Shown here piece by piece: positions 19,101 to 26,817 of a DNA stretch of 64,000 nucleotides (position 1 is the first letter of the stretch; each line of letters begins with the position of its first letter). The stretch covers positions 1 through 64,000 of the forward strand of contig NZ_JACJJC010000009.1 in the NCBI RefSeq assembly GCF_016899755.1, given 5' to 3'. Both the position numbers and the translations under genes were made by a program. The notes below the pieces were generated by a model. That model had not been told where the DNA came from, made no database searches, and saw only the letters and a list, made by a program, of their open reading frames with translations. The stretch comes from Sutterella massiliensis (GTDB taxonomy: Bacteria > Pseudomonadota > Gammaproteobacteria > Burkholderiales > Burkholderiaceae_F).

Positions 19101-19326
19101 GCGACGGTTCGTTCTCGGCGGCCGCATTGCCGTCAATGCGCTCCCCAACATCATCGAAAAGCGCCTCGCCCTCTGCTTGAGTACGAATCAGAAGCTTGCG
19201 CTTTATGGCTTCAAGCGCCTCGTCGTTCAGCTTCGAGTGCCCTGTGATGACGAAGTGGAAGTCGTTGGTGACGCTTGGCTTTGCGGGCTGCTCTTCTTTG
19301 CGATGCCCGAAAAAAGAGAAAAACAT
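16105..19326 (-). CDS. zorD: Zorya type I protein ZorD, SNF2-family helicase
   Basis: A 1073-residue protein whose C-terminal half is a SWI2/SNF2 ATPase. Walker A is [17 protein letters not shown] (near 590), Walker B box is [16 protein letters not shown] (near 705), then [20 protein letters not shown]. The helicase C motif reads [19 protein letters not shown] and [20 protein letters not shown]. The N-terminal 500 residues are of the ZorD type without a familiar catalytic motif. Size and position as the last gene of zorABCD match Zorya type I, in which ZorD is the nuclease/translocase effector that degrades phage DNA after the ZorAB motor senses infection. It begins 27 bases after zorC ends. 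Confidence 0.9.
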   Translation of the reverse strand: [1073 protein letters not shown]

Positions 19327-19353
19327 GAACGGTCTCCGGTTTGGCGCACGAAA

Positions 19354-20727
19354 TTAGAGGGGAGGACGTCTTCTGCCAGTTAGCTCTTCGATCGTGGCGT
19401 CAGCGCGGCCCTGCCAATAAGTCGAGTGCCGGATCGAGGCGGTCGATCGGCTCTGGATAACGTCGAAATTCCAGCTTCGTCCGTTGAGTAGTGCCGGCGG
19501 AAGGTTTTTGATGAAGCGAAGCGACCCGTTGTGAGAGAACTCGAAAGCCGTTAGGTCATCGTCAAGCGCAATCAAAAGCATGATGGACTGGCCGCTTCGA
19601 CCCGATATCGAGCCGACAGGTAACGGGAAGCCGTTGTGTCTAAGCGTTGTCTGTAGGACCGTCATTTGATTGCGCGGCGCGAAAAGACGCACCTGCTTGA
19701 TGCGATCAATGCGCCAATAGCGCAGCCAATAGAACTTTCGATCTCGCCAGGCAGCACGAGCATCGGGGCTCTCTAGGCCCTTTTCGACTGCGTCGAACGC
19801 GCCGTTAAGCTGTCGACCAAGCGCCCAGAAGTCAAAGAGATGAAGCAGGTGCGGCGGGATGCGATCCCAGCGTTCGGCATAGCGCTGATCGTTGCGGTCA
19901 CCAAGGATGTAGGAGAAGAAGCGGAAGAGCTCCTCCTGGTCGTCGTTCTCCGGGACGATGTGGCTGTTTTTATAAAACCATTGCAAGACGGCTTTGGCCA
20001 GGCGAACTCTCGGGATAGCGCTGCTTTGATTGAGCAAAATGCCGTCGAAGTCTCGACGGAGAAAGTCAAGCGCTTCCTTGATGGGTTTATTCGGGAGGTG
20101 ATTGGATAAGAAGCGTTCGTATCGGCTCGTAGCTTCGAGCCAAACCCGTTGCGCAAATTTACCCGCCGGACTTACTTCTGGACGCTGCTTGAGAAAGTCC
20201 GACACAGTTATGGTCGCCGGTATCCGTCGAGCAACATGCCGGACGGCATCCTTGTCGAGAAAGTTGAGCGTAAAGAGCGACCTGTATTTCTCGTTCGAGG
20301 CTTGCATGAAAATAGCCTGGAATGCCTTCAATACTGAAGATTCAAGCGCTTCGGCCGGGTATTCGAGGAAAAAGTCAAAAAGAAGTCCTTGCAGAAAGCG
20401 ATCGTCTTTCGGTCCTTTGAGGCATGTGCGAAGAAGTGCGGCACAAATTTCCGGAAAAACGCAAAGCTTTCTGCGGCCTTCGTCGCAGTCCGCAAAAAGA
20501 ATGTTGGGTACGTAGGTCCATTCGCTCGAGCGCAGTTTCGGCTCGCCTCGCGCCTCGACGATCTTGTCCCAAATACGAGGAAGCGCCCGAACACCCGTGT
20601 CGCGAACAACGCCATCCCAAAGTGCAATGACCCTGTCGGCAGCCTTTTTGGTCTGCGCCATCGCGGGGAAGGGGCGCATTGCGACGCTGAATCGCTTCTC
20701 GACGTCAGAAAAATCGAAATCGTTCAT
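19354..20727 (-). CDS. zorC: Zorya type I protein ZorC (EH-signature)
   Basis: A 457-residue soluble protein, overlapping zorB by 4 bp. It has no enzyme motif I recognise. Helix-rich segments such as RSLFTLNFLDKDAVRHVARR, PIKEALDFLRRDFDGILL and DFWALGRQLNGAFDAVEKGL fit the 'EH_Signature' family found in ZorC. The C-terminal part contains IMLLIALDDDLTAFEFSHNG. In Zorya type I, ZorC is a DNA-binding component that works with ZorD downstream of the ZorAB membrane motor. The call rests mainly on operon order and length. Confidence 0.85.
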   Translation of the reverse strand: MNDFDFSDVEKRFSVAMRPFPAMAQTKKAADRVIALWDGVVRDTGVRALPRIWDKIVEARGEPKLRSSEWTYVPNILFADCDEGRRKLCVFPEICAALLRTCLKGPKDDRFLQGLLFDFFLEYPAEALESSVLKAFQAIFMQASNEKYRSLFTLNFLDKDAVRHVARRIPATITVSDFLKQRPEVSPAGKFAQRVWLEATSRYERFLSNHLPNKPIKEALDFLRRDFDGILLNQSSAIPRVRLAKAVLQWFYKNSHIVPENDDQEELFRFFSYILGDRNDQRYAERWDRIPPHLLHLFDFWALGRQLNGAFDAVEKGLESPDARAAWRDRKFYWLRYWRIDRIKQVRLFAPRNQMTVLQTTLRHNGFPLPVGSISGRSGQSIMLLIALDDDLTAFEFSHNGSLRFIKNLPPALLNGRSWNFDVIQSRSTASIRHSTYWQGRADATIEELTGRRRPPL

Positions 20728-21599
20728 CGCGAGAGGTTCTCAGTGGACGAGCGGATTAGATCGCTTTCTTCGCTCGAAATTTCGGGCGGTGTCATTAAGA
20801 AGCGGAACTCAATGCGGCGATTTGCGGAATCGTTGGTTGGTTCTGCATGCCAGTGTCCCGGCAGCGGCCGCTCTGCGCCATAGCCAGAAAGCGAGAAGAG
20901 TGTTTCGTCACTTCGGTTTGAGAGCTTGCGAAGAATTTCGTTTTCAACGACCATCACGCCATAAACGGCGTTTGAGCGTGCCGTCGACAGGAAGCGGTTG
21001 CGCATGCCTGTATCGTCGCCGCGATAGCGCTGATTGTCGGTGTGCCCTTCAATGAAAACGGCATCGAGCGTATGCCCGTAAGGATTCACTTGGGCACAAC
21101 GCTCCGTCTGGTCGGCAGGAACGGCGGCTTGATAGCAGACGAGTTCCTTGGCGAGCACGCGGCCGATGCTGCGGACACGTTCAACGTTCTCCGCATTGAG
21201 CTCGCTTTTGCCGACTTCAAAGGTCACGGCTGTTTCGGGGATGCGCAATACGCTTTTGGCTATGTCCACGTCGACCCGGATGTTTTGCTTGGCAAGCTCT
21301 TCCTGCAATCGCTCCAGAAGTCCAGTGGTAGCATCTCGCGTTCCGGCTAGGCGCGTTTCCACGACGGAAAGACGCGTCTGCACACGCTCAAGCTTTTCCG
21401 CAACCTGCTGCGCTTCAACGGCCGCAGCTTGTGCCTGTTCTGCTTTCTCGTCGGCGCGGTCAGCAGCGAGCTTCGCCTGGATGATGGCAACGGCAAGCGT
21501 CAAAATGAAGACAAAGAGCAGCGCAGACATCAAGTCGGAGACGCTCGCCAAATAATTGACGCGCTCAGGCGACCGCGCAGACTTTTGCCGCGGTCTCAT
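20724..21599 (-). CDS. zorB: Zorya protein ZorB, MotB/OmpA-like stator subunit
   Basis: A 291-residue inner-membrane protein. After a short cytoplasmic N-terminus comes one transmembrane helix, SDLMSALLFVFILTLAVAII, starting with Asp22, the proton-channel aspartate position of MotB/ExbD-type stators. A coiled segment (about 45-110) follows and then an OmpA-like peptidoglycan-binding domain: TFEVGKSELNAENVERVRSI, VFIEGHTDNQRYRGDDTGMR, LSTARSNAVYGVMV and SANRRIEFRF. ZorB anchors the ZorA pentamer to the cell wall and completes the ion-driven motor. It overlaps zorA and zorC by 4 bp each, implying coupled translation. Confidence 0.92.
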   Translation of the reverse strand: MRPRQKSARSPERVNYLASVSDLMSALLFVFILTLAVAIIQAKLAADRADEKAEQAQAAAVEAQQVAEKLERVQTRLSVVETRLAGTRDATTGLLERLQEELAKQNIRVDVDIAKSVLRIPETAVTFEVGKSELNAENVERVRSIGRVLAKELVCYQAAVPADQTERCAQVNPYGHTLDAVFIEGHTDNQRYRGDDTGMRNRFLSTARSNAVYGVMVVENEILRKLSNRSDETLFSLSGYGAERPLPGHWHAEPTNDSANRRIEFRFLMTPPEISSEESDLIRSSTENLSR

Positions 21600-23743
21600 G
21601 CCTTACCTCCGGGTAGCGACGTGCTTGAGAGACGCTGCTGTGCAGCTGCAGCTTCTTTGGCCGTGCGGGCGCGTGTTTCTTCTGCTTTCACCCAGTCCTT
21701 GACAGTCTTCGAGAGCGAGTCGACAGCTTTGGCAAGTTCGTCATAGGAGTCTTTTTGTTCGTCACGCCAAGTCTGGAAGCCGTCCGACATGTGCGTCACC
21801 GCGGACGAGAGCTTCTGGTCGGCCGAGTCAAGGTTGCGTGCAAGCGAGCTATGAATCGCTTCAAGCGCTTCAGCGAGCTTTGTGACCGACGTGTCCATCA
21901 TCTCGTTAACACGTTTGGAGTGAACGAGCACGTTATTCTGGCTTTCGCCAATTTCTTTGAGCATGCTCTGCAGGTGCATGAGTTCGCGCGAGACAGCGTC
22001 TGTGGCGGCTTTCATGACCTCCTCAACGCCTTTGATCGTGCCCTTGATCGTATCGTCTGCAGCGTTCTTGCCATTAACAAGTTTGCGGGCTGTTTCCTCA
22101 GCTTGTTCAAGAAGCGCACGAAGCGTTTCGACGGTTGTCGAGAACTGTTCGGCTTCTTGCTTGAGTGCACCAATCGCATCGCCAACTGACCCCATGGCCG
22201 TTCCCATCTGCGAAGCAATAGCTTCAAACTCCGCCTTGGTGCGCGCGGCAGAGGCCTCCATCGCATCAAAGTCCGCTTGGAGCGTTTCAACACTTGCGCG
22301 CAGCTCTTCGTGAAGTTCGTTCACGGGTTCCTTGAGGTTATTGATGTTTTCCTCGGCCGACTTGCCTGCCGCTTCGATGGTGTTGCTCATGGCGGTACCA
22401 GCAGCTTGAACGGTTTCGCTCAGTGCCTTCGCTGTGGCATCGACTTCCTGGTTAAGCGTACCGACTGCGGTCGTCAGGGTGCCGAGAAGGTTCTTATTGA
22501 CCGTCTCGGCTTCTTCTGCGAGCTTAAGAATTTGGGTCTTGGCGGCTTCACCAGAACTTTCGACTTCGGTCTTGAGCTTGGCGACGACTTCATCGAGAAG
22601 CTCGACCGATATCTTGACTGCCTGTGCGGAGTCACGGAAGGAGTCGGACATATTGTTGAGAACCTGGGTGAGGTTCTCTTCCATACGTTTGATGACCTTT
22701 TCGAGCGACGCAGCAACTTCGTCGGACTGTTTGTCAAGCATGTTGTTCAGAACTTGCTTGAGGTCTTTGATCGCATCCTCCAAACTTCCAGAGATAGCCT
22801 TGGAGTTGTCTTTGAGAGCACCAATCAGAGCTTCGCGGAAGCTTTCCATGTCAGCCTTAATTTGCGGCACGAGTTCTCGCATAAATTTCTCTTGCTCACT
22901 GGTCTTGATGAGCATTTGGAGCTGCAAGGATTCTGTGGTGACAACAGGAATTCGATCTTCGAGAGAGTTGTTAAAACGATCGATCGCTACAGCAATTTTC
23001 TTTTCTTGATAAACAATTGCACCGCCGACTATGATCGACATGAGAAGCCCGGCGATTGACGTATAAAACGCTTGTCCTGCGCCGCCCAAGAGGCTGCTGA
23101 CGGAGTCAATGAGACCCGAAACGCTCGACAGGGACGATGCAGAAGCAACTCCGTCAGCACCAGAAACCAAGCCCCCCTGAGCAAGGGTGATACCACAGGC
23201 AAGGCCAACAAAAGTAAAGAAAAGACCGAGGCCCGTGAGAATGCCCGGCAAAGAGGCATAAAAAGGCACATTAAGAGCACTGTGATAAAGCGACTCCATA
23301 TTAAAAAATGCGCCAGGTTCGACAACGCTTACCCAACGATGGCCTGTGCCGATGTGATGTGCCTTGACAACATCACTGACATCTTCGATCACGCCGTCAT
23401 AACGATCAAAAATTCTCCGGTAGTTTGAGTCGATAGCCTCGAGTTCGCTGCGGAATGTATCCCATCCACTGATCAGGGATTCGTGATCTTTTGTCGGAAT
23501 AGATGCGAGAGCTGATTGGGCTTGGTTGATGTTATTTAGAACCGTGTTTGACCGCATTGAATATCGGATCCAGAAGGAACAACCGATGAGTACAATCAGC
23601 GCGGAAGTGACGCTTGCGGTCGTATCCATCACCATGAGGCGCTCGAATGCACGAAAGAACGCTGTAATCCAGGGAGGAAAATCGACGATAGAAGCGGCGG
23701 AAAGCAAAAAGCAAAGGACGGTGAAAGGGAGAGCGACCTTCAT
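21596..23743 (-). CDS. zorA: Zorya protein ZorA, MotA-like motor subunit with long coiled-coil tail
   Basis: A 715-residue protein from the ATG at 23743 (MKVALPFTVLCFLLSAASIV); a TTG start 11 codons upstream is possible. Membrane helices are seen at about 3-20 and 42-60, and again in LPGILTGLGLFFTFVGLACG and FYTSIAGLLMSIIVGGAIVY, the MotA/TolQ-like channel pair. From about residue 250 to 700 it is a long heptad-rich tail with many Ala, Glu, Lys and Val, matching the intracellular tail of ZorA. In Zorya the rotating ZorAB complex is thought to sense envelope perturbation by phage and to signal through this tail to ZorC and ZorD. First gene of the operon. Confidence 0.92.
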   Translation of the reverse strand: MKVALPFTVLCFLLSAASIVDFPPWITAFFRAFERLMVMDTTASVTSALIVLIGCSFWIRYSMRSNTVLNNINQAQSALASIPTKDHESLISGWDTFRSELEAIDSNYRRIFDRYDGVIEDVSDVVKAHHIGTGHRWVSVVEPGAFFNMESLYHSALNVPFYASLPGILTGLGLFFTFVGLACGITLAQGGLVSGADGVASASSLSSVSGLIDSVSSLLGGAGQAFYTSIAGLLMSIIVGGAIVYQEKKIAVAIDRFNNSLEDRIPVVTTESLQLQMLIKTSEQEKFMRELVPQIKADMESFREALIGALKDNSKAISGSLEDAIKDLKQVLNNMLDKQSDEVAASLEKVIKRMEENLTQVLNNMSDSFRDSAQAVKISVELLDEVVAKLKTEVESSGEAAKTQILKLAEEAETVNKNLLGTLTTAVGTLNQEVDATAKALSETVQAAGTAMSNTIEAAGKSAEENINNLKEPVNELHEELRASVETLQADFDAMEASAARTKAEFEAIASQMGTAMGSVGDAIGALKQEAEQFSTTVETLRALLEQAEETARKLVNGKNAADDTIKGTIKGVEEVMKAATDAVSRELMHLQSMLKEIGESQNNVLVHSKRVNEMMDTSVTKLAEALEAIHSSLARNLDSADQKLSSAVTHMSDGFQTWRDEQKDSYDELAKAVDSLSKTVKDWVKAEETRARTAKEAAAAQQRLSSTSLPGGKA

Positions 23744-23864
23744 TGTTCTTGAGGGGAAAAGAGGCGGCAAAAACAAGCGATTCCACCGCCAACGCGTTTA
23801 TAGGTATTTTTGCGGCCATCAATATAACAGCTACACCCCTCAGAATTACTTCAGATAGCGAACC

Positions 23865-23881
23865 ACATCGGTATCCGATGT
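23865..23881. promoter_or_regulatory. Inverted repeat upstream of zorA
   Basis: acatcgg-tat-ccgatgt is a perfect 7-bp inverted repeat with a 3-base centre, about 120 bp before the zorA ATG. It is a plausible operator for the zor operon. A nine-G tract lies further upstream at 23920-23928. Confidence 0.5.
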
Positions 23882-23981
23882 TGCTAATTCGAAAATGCAC
23901 TCAGGGGATATTGACGGTAGGGGGGGGGTGTTTACGGTGCTGGTGGTGGCTTACAACCTACTGACAAAGGAATAGTACGCG

Positions 23982-24644
23982 TCAGTAGTTGTTGACGATG
24001 ATGTTGTTCGTGACGAGCGGAACTTCCCCTGATACCCGTTTTTCTGGAATAAGTGAATCCCCACGGCACACTGCGCCGACAAGCACTTCTTCGGCGGAGC
24101 CTTTTCTCGCGAAGTGCCAATCAAGTTCTTCTTTCGAGGGCGCTGCGGAGTTCGTTACGCCTTTGCCGAAGTGGTCGGACGAGCGGTAGTTTCGAAGCGT
24201 ACGAATGGCTTCATAACCACAGTCGACCTCGTAGAGCGAGGCGACAGTTTTCACGGTCGTGTGTTTGCCAAGCGTACGGCCCTTATAAGGTGTTGCAAAG
24301 ATCCAAATGCGCTCGTCATAGGCGTCGTCCTTGCCGTAGCAGACGAAGCCGCGAGCAGAACGGACATTGAGGCAGATCCAGCCGTCACGGTTGAAGTAGG
24401 CGTTCGAGCCGCGCCCGAGGCGGCGCATCTCAAAACCGTAGGAAGTCACTCTCTTGCCTTCAGTATCAAAGGCTTCCTCGGCTTCTTCGTCACGGAAGGG
24501 TGAAGCAGGGACTGCGCTCGGGTAGTCGATGATCTCCTTTGCGCCGAATGCACGACTTTTTTCGACGGGCGAATCTAGGTCGAGTTCGAGAGCGGGGGCT
24601 TGAGAGGCGAGAAGTGATAGAGCAAGGCAAAGTAACTGACGCAT
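23982..24644 (-). CDS. Secreted surface-adhesin protein E-like protein
   Basis: A 220-residue protein from the ATG at 24644 (MRQLLCLALSLLASQAPALE), which opens with a clear signal peptide cleaved near APA-LE. The C-terminal half matches the surface-adhesin protein E domain: KTVASLYEVDCGYEAIRTLR, then NYRSSDHFGKGV and WHFARKGSAEEVLVGAVC, with the paired cysteines in VDC and AVC. The N-terminal half has DGWICLNVRSARGFVCYGKD. It would act outside the cytoplasm; family members bind host ligands or are of unknown role. It lies upstream of zorA on the same strand, but a 240-base gap with an inverted repeat argues for separate transcription. Confidence 0.7.
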   Translation of the reverse strand: MRQLLCLALSLLASQAPALELDLDSPVEKSRAFGAKEIIDYPSAVPASPFRDEEAEEAFDTEGKRVTSYGFEMRRLGRGSNAYFNRDGWICLNVRSARGFVCYGKDDAYDERIWIFATPYKGRTLGKHTTVKTVASLYEVDCGYEAIRTLRNYRSSDHFGKGVTNSAAPSKEELDWHFARKGSAEEVLVGAVCRGDSLIPEKRVSGEVPLVTNNIIVNNY

Positions 24645-24933
24645 GGGAATTTTGTTGATGTTGAACGCGTGTCGGACGAGGGCAGAGAGCATTGTCTCTG
24701 ATTGACTCGATGAACACATTACAGAAATTCGCCATCGTGACGCGCGTCAAACCATTCGTAGTTTCATGCAACCTGTTCTACAGGCAAACGCGTCGATTAA
24801 TGTCGCAGGAAGATTGTTCCATGCAAAGAATTGCTGATGCCTAAAGAAGTTCGGGATGGCTTTTGACGGCTTACGCCAAAACGCTGAGATGTTTCGCACC
24901 CGGCGCATCACAGTTGGCATTGGTCGTCAAGAA

Positions 24934-25518
24934 TCAGTTCGACGAAGCAAAATACCGGATCAGATGGATCTTGAAGCGATCCAGGTCTACCGCTATCCGA
25001 GGATTTTTCAATACGTCGTTCGCCATAAAGGAAGGCAACGGCCGCATGCCGAGAAACTCGAAGGTCTTGTGCACCGGCATCAGTACCGCATCAATGCCTT
25101 TCCCGTCAAAGAACTGCAGAGGATCTTCAAAAGCTTCCTGCGGCGCATTCCATGTCGAGCTCAGCATATAGGTCTTGTTGATGCACACGCCGCCGCGGCC
25201 GTAAAGGCGGGTAGCGTCCGAGCGAGAGCGCCCGTCTCCTCCGTTGATGCGCGGATCGAGAAACACTTCATCCTCGTAGCGCTTGAATTGCCAGGGCGGA
25301 TTCATCCACCAGGCAGGAAACTGCACAAGGATGGTGTCCGCCGCCAGGATTTTCTTCACTTCTTCGTCAACGGAAAAGTCGCAATCCACGCAGGTTACCG
25401 TCACTTGATGACCGAGCGACTTCAAAACGTCGGTAGCGAGTTCGACGAAACTGCGGGTCAATGTCCCGCCCGAGCCGTGCCATTTGGCGCTGCCGTCAAT
25501 AATCAATACATTGTTCAA
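24934..25518 (-). CDS. NAD(P)H-dependent flavodoxin-fold oxidoreductase (MdaB-like)
   Basis: A 194-residue flavoprotein. VLIIDGSAKWHGSGGTLTRS is the FMN/FAD phosphate loop, AADTILVQFPAWWMNPPWQF is the QFP-x-WW-x-PP block of MdaB/quinone reductases, and GRGGVCINKTYMLSSTWNAP completes the pattern. Family members reduce quinones or drugs by two electrons with NAD(P)H. It is last in a three-gene minus-strand cluster with a cupin lipoprotein (36-base gap) and an NTF2-like protein. The cluster's theme is detoxification of reactive small molecules, which is inference. Confidence 0.85.
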   Translation of the reverse strand: MNNVLIIDGSAKWHGSGGTLTRSFVELATDVLKSLGHQVTVTCVDCDFSVDEEVKKILAADTILVQFPAWWMNPPWQFKRYEDEVFLDPRINGGDGRSRSDATRLYGRGGVCINKTYMLSSTWNAPQEAFEDPLQFFDGKGIDAVLMPVHKTFEFLGMRPLPSFMANDVLKNPRIAVDLDRFKIHLIRYFASSN

Positions 25519-25553
25519 TTTTTGTTCCTCGTTAGAAGGAGAGAAAAAGACTC

Positions 25554-26012
25554 TTACTTGACGTCACGTTGCGGATTGACGATGACGAATTCCTTCTTGG
25601 TCGGTTCGATAGCGTGCCAGATCCCGGAAAAGCCCGGATGCAGAATGAAGCTCTGCCCCGCGGTGAAGCGCTGCGGTACGCCGCCGTCTTCGGTAATTTC
25701 AGAAACGCCTTCCACAATGTGGCAGTACTCCCAGTGGTCGTCCGCCGTCGTGAAATGCCACTTGCCTCGCGTACTTTCCCAAAATCCCGATCGAACGCTG
25801 CCCGTTTTATCAACGCTTGTCACTTTAAATTCGGGTTGCCCTTCCAGTACGTCCACCCGGGCAAACAACGGACCGTACGAGAAGGGCGTCAATCCTTCGT
25901 TAGAAAACCGCACGAGTCTTCCTTGGTCGCCGTTGGCAAGTGCGACGGGTGTCTGGCCGGAACAACCGACTAGACCGGTCAAGATCACGAAGCTGAAGAA
26001 CAGGTTTTTCAT
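25554..26012 (-). CDS. Lipoprotein with cupin domain
   Basis: A 152-residue protein from the ATG at 26012 (MKNLFFSFVILTGLVGCSGQ), a lipoprotein signal with the lipobox LVGC at Cys17. The rest is a small cupin barrel: WHFTTADDHWEYCHIVEGVS with the metal-binding His/Glu, then GQSFILHPGFSGIWHAIEP, which looks like the DUF861/EutQ-like cupin group. Lipidation places it at the outer or inner membrane, periplasmic side. It may bind or convert small oxidised compounds for the reductase encoded just downstream. Confidence 0.75.
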   Translation of the reverse strand: MKNLFFSFVILTGLVGCSGQTPVALANGDQGRLVRFSNEGLTPFSYGPLFARVDVLEGQPEFKVTSVDKTGSVRSGFWESTRGKWHFTTADDHWEYCHIVEGVSEITEDGGVPQRFTAGQSFILHPGFSGIWHAIEPTKKEFVIVNPQRDVK

Positions 26013-26073
26013 ATCGGTAGGCGTCAAAAAGGGCCTCGCGTAGAGGCCCGAGATTTTTAAGAGCGGACAGACA

Positions 26074-26475
26074 TCAGCAATTGAATTGATGGAAGACTTT
26101 GGCAATTGCCTGCCAGCGGCCGTCGAGTTTGATGAAAGTCAGGTAGTCGTTGTAGTCGGCGCCAATCGCATCCTTTTCCATGTCGATTCTCACCACAGCA
26201 GTCGTGGGCGTGATGGCAAGCACATCGATGCGGGTCTTGATGTCGGGCGCGCTGCCGTTCTGGCGCACAAAGTCATAGAGGTTGCCGATAGGGCCGCCGA
26301 GCAGAGATTTGCCGCCGGCAAGTCCGTACATGATCGCGTCTTTGTGAAACGCCTTTGCGACCGTTTCAGCGTCTCCCGTACGCAGTCCATCGACGTAGTG
26401 GCGGGCTGCTTCGATCACGGCGTTGTACTCGTCGACCGAAACCACTTTGGCGTTTGCGCAGCTGCATTCGCTCAT
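26074..26475 (-). CDS. NTF2-like/SnoaL-type small protein
   Basis: A 133-residue cone-shaped-fold protein. The segments AARHYVDGLRTGDAETVAKA, FHKDAIMYGLAGGKSLLGGP and RIDMEKDAIGADYNDYLTF fit the nuclear-transport-factor-2-like superfamily (putative lumazine-binding or SnoaL-like). DGRWQAIAKVFHQF is the usual C-terminal strand. The N-terminal CSCANAK could bind metal. It is the first gene of a three-gene cluster and has a perfect inverted repeat in its upstream region. Substrate unknown. Confidence 0.75.
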   Translation of the reverse strand: MSECSCANAKVVSVDEYNAVIEAARHYVDGLRTGDAETVAKAFHKDAIMYGLAGGKSLLGGPIGNLYDFVRQNGSAPDIKTRIDVLAITPTTAVVRIDMEKDAIGADYNDYLTFIKLDGRWQAIAKVFHQFNC

Positions 26476-26495
26476 TTGAATCTCCTTAAATCAAT

Positions 26496-26513
26496 CTGTA
26501 GCAATCGCTACAG
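26496..26513. promoter_or_regulatory. Operator-like palindrome upstream of the NTF2-like gene
   Basis: ctgtagc-aatc-gctacag is a perfect 7-bp inverted repeat 21 bases before the start codon at 26475. Its position suggests a repressor site for the three-gene redox cluster. Between it and 26817 (about 300 bases) I see no gene. Confidence 0.55.
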
Positions 26514-26817
26514 AGATAATTTTATATCGATCGTTAAATAAATCAAGCGAGTGGTCTCCAAAGAAATACTGAGGAAATTCAGTATTTCGTCGTAAGTCGT
26601 GCGAGCACCGTTACCAGAATAGAAACGCCGGTGACCAGAGGACATAAGAACGTAATTGCGATTCGGCATCTGCCGCCGAGAGAGGTAGAGCGGCAGTTTG
26701 GTGTGCTTTCTACAAATGAAAGCGCGAATGCTGCCTGTATTGTGGGAATCGTTTTGGAGTGTGATAGGCTGCGAAAAAGCCGCTGCGTATTCAAACTTCG
26801 TTAAGTCCGCCTTCGTC

